A stretch of 7,513 nt of DNA from the NCBI GenBank assembly GCA_017882025.1, contig JADGQG010000092.1:1-7513 (forward strand), written 5' to 3'. Positions 1 to 5,529 of this stretch are shown here, one piece after another. The notes below the pieces were generated by a model that did no database searches, was not told the DNA's origin, and saw nothing but the letters and a program-made list of their open reading frames with translations. The translations under genes and the position numbers were made by a program. Source of the stretch: Chloroflexota bacterium (GTDB taxonomy: Bacteria > Chloroflexota > Limnocylindria > Limnocylindrales > CSP1-4). The stretch's first letter is position 1, and each line of letters begins with the position of its first letter.

Positions 1-86
1 GACCGGGGCAGCCGGCGCCGGCGCGGCCGGAGTCGGGGCGACGACGACCGGGGCAGCCGGCGCCGGCGCGGCCGGAGTCGGGGCGA
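1..86 (-). repeat. 45-bp tandem repeat in the tatA tail
   Basis: Bases 1-41 recur identically at 46-86, giving a 45-bp period (15 codons). On the minus strand the unit encodes Ala/Pro-rich sequence of the form APTPAAPAPAAPVVV. The array reaches the left edge, so more copies may follow outside the window. It preserves the reading frame, as expected of an expandable coding repeat in a disordered tail. Confidence 0.9.
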
Positions 87-252
87 TCGGGGCGTCGAGC
101 TTCACCGACTCCTGCACGTCCGAGGCGGCCTTGCGGAACTCGCGGATGCTCTTGCCGAGTGCGGAGCCGACGTCCGGCAGCTTGCCCGGGCCAATGACGA
201 GGAGCGCGATCACGAGGATGATGACCAGCTCGACGGGGCCGATGTTCGGCAT
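1..252 (-). CDS. tatA: Sec-independent translocase subunit TatA-like protein (3' end outside window)
   Basis: TatA/E-type subunits oligomerise in the cytoplasmic membrane to form the pore of the twin-arginine pathway, which exports folded proteins. The 84 visible codons start MPNIGPVELVIILVIALL. A single membrane helix covers about residues 5-20, followed by the hinge GPGKLP (21-26) and an amphipathic helix ending SIREFRKA (about 35-43), the classic TatA layout. The usual Phe-Gly before the hinge is Ile-Gly here. From about residue 54 the protein becomes a Pro/Ala-rich tail with a 15-residue repeat, still open at the window edge, so total length is unknown. The ATG at 252 is supported by an AGAGG 9 bases upstream. 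It lies 69 bp downstream of pyrF; that gap shows no clear promoter or terminator. TatA versus TatB cannot be fully settled from a fragment, but the short helix and hinge favour TatA. Confidence 0.87.
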   Translation of the reverse strand, partial: MPNIGPVELVIILVIALLVIGPGKLPDVGSALGKSIREFRKAASDVQESVKLDAPIAPTPAAPAPAAPVVVAPTPAAPAPAAPV

Positions 253-261
253 CGCGGCGAA

Positions 262-266
262 CCTCT
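262..266 (-). promoter_or_regulatory. Shine-Dalgarno AGAGG of tatA
   Basis: The minus strand reads AGAGG with 9 bases between it and the ATG at 252. It is one of the two clear ribosome binding sites in the window. It fixes the tatA start and suggests that tatA is translated independently of pyrF. Confidence 0.65.
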
Positions 267-321
267 GACTACAGGATCCAGGCCGCCACGCCGGTGGGTC
301 CGGGCGCCATTCGCGGCGGTC

Positions 322-1200
322 TCAGCCTAGCACAGGCAGGCGCGCGGCCCACGCGCGGGCGGCCTCCGCGAGCCGCTCTCCGGGGTCGTCCGGGCGCCCC
401 GCGGACGGCTTCTCGAGCGCGGCGCCGGCGATGCCGCGCGACACGTTGACGAGCAGCCCGCCGCCCGGCCTCCCGCCTGTCGGAAGGGCAGTAGCAGACC
501 CGTGGGCAAGGACGTCGGCGGCCTCGCCCCCCTGGGCACCGACGCCCGGCACGAGGAACGCCAGACCCGGCACGACGGCGCGGAGGCCAGCCAGCTCGGC
601 CGGCGCCGTGGCGCCCACGACGAGGCCGGCGCGCTCGCCGAGGCCGGCTGCGGCGACGAGCCGGGCCACGCGCCGGTGGAGCGGCTCGGCCGGGAAGCCG
701 CGATCCGGGTCCGCCGCGACCACGAGGTCCTGCAGCTCGCCGGCGGCAGGGTTCGAGGTCCGGCAGAGAATGTACGTGAACCGACCCTCCCGTTCGAGGA
801 ACGGCTCCAGCGCCCTGAGCCCCAGGTACGGGCTCGCCGTGACAGCGTCCACGCCGAGTCGCTCGAAGAGCGCGACCGCCTGGCGGGCAACCGTCGTCTC
901 AACGTCGCCTCGCTTCGCGTCGGCGATGACGGGGATACCGGCAGGGATCGCGGCCCGAACGCGCTCAAGGGCCGCTAGCCCGGGACTCCCGAACGCCTCG
1001 AAGAACGCGAGGTTTGGCTTCATCGCGGCGGCCACGGGCGCCGTGGCCTCGACGATCAGCCGAGCGAACCGCTCGACACCGGCCAGGCCGCCTGGAAGGC
1101 CGGCCGGGATCGCGTCCGGCGCCGGGTCGATGCCCACGCACAGCACGCTCCCGATGGACTCCGTCCGTGCGGCGAGCATCGCGAGATAGCCGTTGGTCAT
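322..1200 (-). CDS. pyrF: Orotidine 5'-phosphate decarboxylase, type 2 family
   Basis: Converts orotidine 5'-monophosphate to UMP, the last step of de novo pyrimidine synthesis, in the cytosol. With the ATG at 1200 the product is 292 aa. The (beta/alpha)8 barrel signatures are in order: CVGIDPAPD (21-29), KPNLAFFEAFG (61-71), the catalytic DAKRGD motif (94-99), VTASPYLG (120-127), LVPGVGAQGG (216-225) and VNVSRGI (251-257). The spacing and the KPN..FFE block match the longer 'type 2' PyrF group rather than the E. coli type. The frame is open back to a GTG at 1284, but that would add 28 Gly/Ala/Ser residues lying entirely over the end of the upstream gene; the ATG at 1200, overlapping that gene's stop as ATGA, is far more likely. 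An ATG at 1179 is a second alternative. No Shine-Dalgarno is obvious, so translation is probably coupled. No other pyr genes are present nearby. Confidence 0.95.
   Translation of the reverse strand: MTNGYLAMLAARTESIGSVLCVGIDPAPDAIPAGLPGGLAGVERFARLIVEATAPVAAAMKPNLAFFEAFGSPGLAALERVRAAIPAGIPVIADAKRGDVETTVARQAVALFERLGVDAVTASPYLGLRALEPFLEREGRFTYILCRTSNPAAGELQDLVVAADPDRGFPAEPLHRRVARLVAAAGLGERAGLVVGATAPAELAGLRAVVPGLAFLVPGVGAQGGEAADVLAHGSATALPTGGRPGGGLLVNVSRGIAGAALEKPSAGRPDDPGERLAEAARAWAARLPVLG
1197..1200 (-). promoter_or_regulatory. ATGA stop/start overlap (translational coupling)
   Basis: The pyrF ATG (1200-1198) shares bases with the TGA stop (1199-1197) of the TolB-like gene. With no recognisable Shine-Dalgarno for pyrF, the overlap suggests that ribosomes ending on the upstream gene re-initiate on pyrF, making pyrF expression depend on its translation. 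Confidence 0.6.
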
Positions 1201-2444
1201 GACGGCGAGGGAGTTGGCGTGAGGGCCGGGGAGGGCGACGCTGCCGGAGGCGGCGACGCTGCCGGAGGCGGCGCCGGACCCCACCAGGCCGGACGGCTGT
1301 TGCCGTCGAGCCCACTGAAGATGGTAAGCGGATCGGTCTTCACGACCGAGACGTCACCGTTCGCCGCTCGCTGGAGCGTGGCAAGCTGGAGGTCCACGGT
1401 GACGCCGGAAAGCCAGAGGAACGCGAGCTGCTGGCCGTCCGGCGACCAGGTGGGCCCCCAGGACCGACCATCCGTGGTCACCCGCGACACTTCCGCGCCG
1501 TTCGCATCGAGGATCACGACGTCCGTGCCGAACGAGGTCGTCCGCACGGCGGCCACGTACCGGCCGTCCGGCGACCATGCGGGCGCCGTGTACCCGGCCG
1601 AGGTGAACGGGGTGGTCTTCTTCGTCGTCGCGTTGAAGCGCCAGATGGCGGGCGCGCCCGCGCTCCCGCTTCGGGCGTTCTTGACGTAGAGGATGGACGT
1701 CCCGTCCGGGTGCCACGCCGGATCCTGGTGGCCGAGCGGCGCGTTCTCGGGCAGCTTGGCGCTCACCAGCCGCTTCGTCTTGAGATCCACGAACTGGAGC
1801 ACGACGTCGCCCTTGGTAGGATCCGGCCCGTCGGAGACCACCGCGAGCCGGGTGCCGTCGGGCGAGACGGCCGGATCGAGGATTGACCAGAACCAGGTGT
1901 ACGCACCGCCGGGCCCGGTCTTGTAGAGGCCGGATAGGACCGCCTCGCGGCCGCTCCCGTCGGGATGAATGCGCGTCAGGACCGGGTACTTGAGGTCGTA
2001 GCGCTTCAGGATTCCCTGGGCCGGGAAGTTGCCGCCCGTCTCACGCGTCTCGATGAAGTAGACCCAGCTGCCGTCCGGCGACCACGTCGGCTGCGAATCG
2101 CGGCCCGAGTTCGTGAGTTGGCGAGCGGCGTTGCCGGACTGGATCCAGAGATTGCCCGCCTTGACGTACACGAGGGAACCCTGGACCTGGATCGCAGGGT
2201 TGACGTCCGGCGGCGCGCTCGGCGACGGCGTCTGGCCCGCTGCCACGGTGCCGCCACCCCCGCTCGCGGTTGGACTCCCCAGGAACGGCACCCGGCCGGT
2301 GAGCGCGAAAAGCGTCACGACCGCGATCACCAGGAGGCCCGCCATCGAGAGCAACGGCGCGAGGAACGGCGCAGCGCGTCCGACCCCGTACGGATCGCCC
2401 CCGGAGCGGCGGACGGGCCGGGTGTCCTGAGGACGTCGGGTCAT
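1197..2444 (-). CDS. Membrane-anchored TolB-like PD40 beta-propeller protein
   Basis: The product has 415 aa. A basic, Arg-rich N-terminus (1-26) precedes one hydrophobic segment (about 27-50) that looks like an uncleaved signal anchor: no lipobox cysteine is visible. A Gly/Ser/Pro linker (about 57-80) leads to a propeller with PD40-type blade motifs: WSPDG at 121-125, VSPDG at 193-197, WHPDG at 244-248, WSPDG at 290-294 and WSPDG at 333-337, plus a degenerate PAWWGP near 385. The C-terminus is a Pro/Ala/Ser tail (390-415). PD40 repeats occur in TolB and many secreted propellers, usually binding proteins or ligands. This is not classical TolB: it has the anchor and tail, and no tol/pal genes are seen here. 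The propeller should face outside the membrane. It begins 3 bp after the recJ stop with no clear Shine-Dalgarno and overlaps pyrF, so it belongs to the same transcript. The specific role is unknown. Confidence 0.88.
   Translation of the reverse strand: MTRRPQDTRPVRRSGGDPYGVGRAAPFLAPLLSMAGLLVIAVVTLFALTGRVPFLGSPTASGGGGTVAAGQTPSPSAPPDVNPAIQVQGSLVYVKAGNLWIQSGNAARQLTNSGRDSQPTWSPDGSWVYFIETRETGGNFPAQGILKRYDLKYPVLTRIHPDGSGREAVLSGLYKTGPGGAYTWFWSILDPAVSPDGTRLAVVSDGPDPTKGDVVLQFVDLKTKRLVSAKLPENAPLGHQDPAWHPDGTSILYVKNARSGSAGAPAIWRFNATTKKTTPFTSAGYTAPAWSPDGRYVAAVRTTSFGTDVVILDANGAEVSRVTTDGRSWGPTWSPDGQQLAFLWLSGVTVDLQLATLQRAANGDVSVVKTDPLTIFSGLDGNSRPAWWGPAPPPAASPPPAASPSPALTPTPSPS
1234..1269 (-). repeat. 18-bp perfect tandem duplication in the C-terminal tail of the TolB-like gene
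   Basis: Bases 1234-1251 are repeated exactly at 1252-1269. On the minus strand, in the frame of the TolB-like gene, this encodes two copies of a six-residue Pro/Ala/Ser unit (PPPAAS). It keeps the frame and probably arose by slippage in a disordered tail. Confidence 0.88.
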
Positions 2445-2447
2445 CGG

Positions 2448-4208
2448 TCAGGAGTGCGCAGCGGTCGCCCCGACGGCCATGTCGACCGGCTTCAGGTCGA
2501 CTGTCCGCGCGGCGGCGACATCGATCACGCCGAGCTGGAGAGACTCGTAGCCGCCGAAGCGCCGGCTCATCAGACGCGCAGCAACATCTACCCGGTCGCC
2601 CTCTCGGACGGTGCCGACCAGGTCGCCGCGTCCGAACGCGATCCCGTCGAGCACGTCGATCTCGCGGCGCAGCGTCAGCTGCGCGTGGCCGCCGGCGGCG
2701 GCGCGGATGCGGGTCACGGTGAGGCCGTGGACGCCGATGACCGGGTCGGGGTTCCCTGGGCCGGTCGGCCCGAGCGCGGCGAGCTCGCGCAGGAGGGCGT
2801 AGTCAACGGACCGTGCCGGCAGCGCAAGGTCCAGGGCCAGCGAGCGCCGCGCGTCCCGAGGACCCGCGGCGGCCAGCAGGCTGCTGAGTCGTTCCGCGAG
2901 CTCGTCCCAACGGCGGGCCTCCACCTCGAAGCCAGCTGCGCCACGGTGGCCGCCGTGCCGTACCAGCAGGTCCGCGCAGCTTTCGAGCGCGGCGGCAAGG
3001 TCGTACCCGGCGGGCGCTCGGCACGAGGCGCGCAGGTGCTCCCCCACTCTGGTCGCGACCACGGCGGGCAGTCCCGACTCCTCAGCCAATCGCCCGGCAA
3101 CGAGGCCGATGATCCCGATCGGCCACGGACCGCGGACGAGAACGGCCGCGCCGCTCTGTCCGCCCTCGGCGTCCACGAGAGCCCGCGCCTCGTCGAGCGC
3201 AGCGCGCGACACGTCCCGCCGGACAAGGTTCGCCGCGTCGAGCGCGGCCGCGAGCACCGCGGCGCCCGCCGGATCGTCGGTGAGCAGGAGGGCGGCCGCC
3301 TCGTCCGCGTCCCCGACGCGGCCGGCTGCGTTGAGGCGTGGCGCGAGCGCGAACCCGACCGTCTCCAGTGTCGCCTCCGCGGCCGCGACGCCGGCCGCGG
3401 CGAGGAGCGCGGCGATCCCGGGTCGCGGGTCCCGGCGGATCCGCTCCAGGCCCAGCCGCGCGATCGCCCGGTTCTCGCCGAGCACGGGGGCGACATCCGC
3501 AACCGTCCCGATCATGGCCAGGTCCGCGAGGTCCGACGTCGTGAGCTCGGCCGGAATTCCGCCCAGGCGCTCCAGCAGGAGGGCCACGATCTTGAGGGCG
3601 ACCCCCGACCCGGCGAGCCGACGGTCCGGGTAGCTGGCGTCGGATCGGTGAGGGTTGACGACCGCGACCGCCTGCGGCAGCTCCGGAGGCACTCGATGAT
3701 GGTCCGTCACGATGACGTCGATCCCGGCGACCCCGGCAGCCGCGATCTCCGCGCCGCTGGAGCTGCCCGTATCGACGGTGATCACGAGCCGGCGCCCCGC
3801 GGCGCGGGCCAGCTCCACGGCGCGCAGGGAAAGGCCGTGGCCGTCGTCCAGCCGGCTCGGCACATGCGGCGAGGCGTCGATTCCGAGCGTTCGAAGCCCG
3901 CGGACCATGATCGCCAGCCCAGTCAGCCCGTCGGCATCGAAGTCGCCAACGACGAGGACGCTCTCACCGGCGTCGCGCGCCCGGGCGATGCGCTCCACCG
4001 CACGATCGGCATCCGGCAGGCGCGCCGGGTCGTGGAGGGAGTCCAACGCAGGCCCGAAGAAGTGCTCCACCTCATCCGGGCCGATCCCGCGCGCGGCCAT
4101 GACCCGGGCCAGGCGCGCCGAGCCCCCGTGGGCGCGCACGGCATCCAGGAACCCATCCTCGAGCGGCACCCGATCCGGGTAGATCCAGCGGAACCGCGGC
4201 TCGATCAC
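2448..4208 (-). CDS. recJ: Single-stranded-DNA-specific 5'-3' exonuclease RecJ
   Basis: RecJ degrades single-stranded DNA 5' to 3' in RecFOR recombination, mismatch repair and base-excision repair, using metal ions bound by DHH motifs. The 586-aa product is close to the usual length (E. coli about 577). The DHH domain shows GDFDADG (88-94), VDTGSSSG (145-152), TDHH (168-171) and LAGSGVALKIV (198-208). Then come DLADLAMIGTVADV (226-239), APRLNAAGRVGDAD (289-302), GIIGLVAGRLAEE (365-377) and the DHHA1 signature GGHRGAAGFEV (419-429). An OB-fold region follows (about 455-570), containing GPGNPDP (483-489). Every core metal-binding motif is intact. The start is GTG at 4208; an in-frame TAA lies 12 codons upstream, and the N-terminal PRFRWIYP suits the family, but no Shine-Dalgarno is evident. 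It lies 85 bp after secF and 3 bp before the TolB-like gene. Confidence 0.97.
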   Translation of the reverse strand: MIEPRFRWIYPDRVPLEDGFLDAVRAHGGSARLARVMAARGIGPDEVEHFFGPALDSLHDPARLPDADRAVERIARARDAGESVLVVGDFDADGLTGLAIMVRGLRTLGIDASPHVPSRLDDGHGLSLRAVELARAAGRRLVITVDTGSSSGAEIAAAGVAGIDVIVTDHHRVPPELPQAVAVVNPHRSDASYPDRRLAGSGVALKIVALLLERLGGIPAELTTSDLADLAMIGTVADVAPVLGENRAIARLGLERIRRDPRPGIAALLAAAGVAAAEATLETVGFALAPRLNAAGRVGDADEAAALLLTDDPAGAAVLAAALDAANLVRRDVSRAALDEARALVDAEGGQSGAAVLVRGPWPIGIIGLVAGRLAEESGLPAVVATRVGEHLRASCRAPAGYDLAAALESCADLLVRHGGHRGAAGFEVEARRWDELAERLSSLLAAAGPRDARRSLALDLALPARSVDYALLRELAALGPTGPGNPDPVIGVHGLTVTRIRAAAGGHAQLTLRREIDVLDGIAFGRGDLVGTVREGDRVDVAARLMSRRFGGYESLQLGVIDVAAARTVDLKPVDMAVGATAAHS

Positions 4209-4262
4209 GAGACGCAGGATGACACGGGCGGCTTATCCGGGCCGTAATGCGGGCGGGCTCGG

Positions 4263-4287
4263 CGGGCCGGCGAGACGACGCCGCCCG
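4263..4287 (-). promoter_or_regulatory. GC-rich hairpin in the secF-recJ gap
   Basis: Six bases after the secF stop the minus strand can fold into CGGGCGGCG, loop TCGTCT, CGCC-G-GCCCG: nine G:C pairs with one bulged G. No T-tract follows, so it is not a standard intrinsic terminator. It could slow polymerase, partly end the secDF message, or protect its 3' end. In DNA this GC-rich such a hairpin can also arise by chance. Confidence 0.35.
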
Positions 4288-4293
4288 GCAGGA

Positions 4294-5529
4294 TCACGTC
4301 CCCGCGCGGCGGACCGGTCGGCCGCTCGCAGCGACCCGGCGGCGCTCCTCCCACTCCTCCCAGACGGTGAGAAGCGGAGCGGCGTTGAAGATCGACGAGT
4401 AGGTCCCCGAGGTGATCCCGATCAACAGCGCGAGGATGAAGGTCTGGATCGACGATCCGGCGAACAGCAGCAATGCGGTGAGCGTGAAGACCACGGTCAG
4501 GCTCGTGTTGATCGAGCGGGCCAGCGTCTGGAGGATGGAGTGGTTGACGATCGACGAGAAGTTCTCGCCGGCGTGGCGCGCCCGGTTCTCGCGGATCCGG
4601 TCGTAGACCACGATCGTGTCGTGGACCGAGAAGCCGATGATCGTCAGCATCGCGGTGACGAAGAGCGCGTCCACCTCGGTCTTGAAGAACGTCCCGAGGA
4701 TGGCGAAGATCCCGACGACCACGATCACGTCGTGGATGAGCGCCACGAGCGCGGTCGCGCCGAAGCGGAAGTCACGGAACCGGAACGTCATCCAGGCCAG
4801 GATGCCGAGCGATCCGATGAGGACGAGCAGGATGGCCTGCTGGGTCAGCTCCGAGCTGATCACAGGCCCGACCGTGGTGAGGCTTCGCTGCGAGTCGATC
4901 GGCCCGAGCGCGGACTCGAGTGCCGTGACGAGCGTGCCGACCTCACCCGTTCGGGTCACGCCACCGGGGATCGGGGTCGGCGACGGGGAGGGGCTGGGGC
5001 TCGGAGACGCCGCGGGCGACGCGGATGCGGCGGCAGCCGCGGAGCCAGATGCGGTCGGGCTGGCCGAAGCGGCCGCGGATGCCGACGCTGCCGGTGACGC
5101 GGAAGTGGCCGGGCTGGCCGAAGTGGCCGGCGAGGCCGAGGCTGCTGGGGACGCGGAGGTGGCCGGGCTGGCCGCCGCCGACGCTTCCGGGCTTCCCGAC
5201 GCGACCGGAGACACGCTTGGGGCGGGTGTCGCGGCGGGCCCCTCGATGAGCCCGAGCGGGACGGTCCGGATCAGCAGGTAGCCGTCCGAGGAGTTCTGGA
5301 CCTGCGATTCGACTCCCTGGGCGGTCAGGACGCCCTGGACCTGGGCCGGCGTCACGGAGGCACTCTTGAAGTGAATCTCCCACTTGGTCCCGCCGGTATA
5401 GTCGATGGAGAACTGGAGGCCGGCTTTCCCGCCCGTGATCGGGCCGAGGAGGATGAAGAAGAGGCCGGGGACGACGATCAGACCAGAGAAGAGAAAGAAC
5501 CAGCGCCGCTTCCCGATGATGTCAAGCAC
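4294..5529 (-). CDS. secF: Protein translocase subunit SecF with an Ala/Ser/Pro-rich insertion
   Basis: SecF pairs with SecD in the cytoplasmic membrane and uses the proton gradient to pull preproteins through SecYEG on the outer face. The product is 411 aa, against about 300-320 for typical SecF. Helix 1 is about 11-29, followed by FSIDYTGGT (40-48), the family's D-x-T-G-G-T motif. After YLLIRT (84-89) comes a low-complexity stretch (98-188), then the conserved fold resumes with LVTALESALG (200-209) and VGPVISSEL (220-228). Five C-terminal helices follow, including GFSVHDTIVVYDRIREN (299-315) and QTLARSINTS (334-343), both strongly diagnostic. The extra length is almost wholly the insertion. 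The start is GTG at 5529, overlapping the end of secD by 8 bp and preceded by GGAGG. SecD and SecF are therefore probably translated together. No yajC is seen in the window. Confidence 0.96.
   Translation of the reverse strand: MLDIIGKRRWFFLFSGLIVVPGLFFILLGPITGGKAGLQFSIDYTGGTKWEIHFKSASVTPAQVQGVLTAQGVESQVQNSSDGYLLIRTVPLGLIEGPAATPAPSVSPVASGSPEASAAASPATSASPAASASPATSASPATSASPAASASAAASASPTASGSAAAAASASPAASPSPSPSPSPTPIPGGVTRTGEVGTLVTALESALGPIDSQRSLTTVGPVISSELTQQAILLVLIGSLGILAWMTFRFRDFRFGATALVALIHDVIVVVGIFAILGTFFKTEVDALFVTAMLTIIGFSVHDTIVVYDRIRENRARHAGENFSSIVNHSILQTLARSINTSLTVVFTLTALLLFAGSSIQTFILALLIGITSGTYSSIFNAAPLLTVWEEWEERRRVAASGRPVRRAGT
4966..5238 (-). repeat. Low-complexity Ala/Ser/Pro/Thr coding segment inside secF
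   Basis: This segment encodes SecF residues 98-188. By count, 85 of these 91 residues are Ala, Ser, Pro or Thr. It contains reiterated six-residue units of the SPATSA/SPAASA type and ends in an alternating Ser-Pro run. At DNA level, bases 5096-5120 recur at 5150-5174 with one difference, an offset of 54 bp (18 codons), so it probably grew by in-frame duplication. Confidence 0.9.

Noticed and set aside
1..90. Direct repeats at the left edge considered as a CRISPR array or regulatory iterons
   Set aside because: There are no unique spacers; the 45-bp period is a multiple of three and encodes a Pro/Ala tail in the tatA frame, so it is a coding tandem repeat.
253..321. Promoter or terminator between pyrF and tatA
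   Set aside because: No convincing -35/-10 pair and no stem followed by a T-tract; only the AGAGG ribosome binding site is supported.
2714..3502. Minus-strand 262-codon frame inside recJ
   Set aside because: It is an out-of-frame Arg/Ser/Pro-rich shadow of recJ, whose own frame carries every family motif.
1965..4247. Plus-strand open frame of 760 codons antisense to recJ and part of the TolB-like gene
   Set aside because: It is Arg/Asp/Gly-rich with no recognisable domain, runs across two well-supported genes on the other strand, and is the kind of shadow expected when GC-rich codon use removes stops from an antisense frame.
4219..5097. Plus-strand open frame of 292 codons, rich in Asp, Glu and Arg, antisense to secF
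   Set aside because: The charged repetitive composition is the antisense reading of secF codons; there is no independent motif, and secF is unambiguous.
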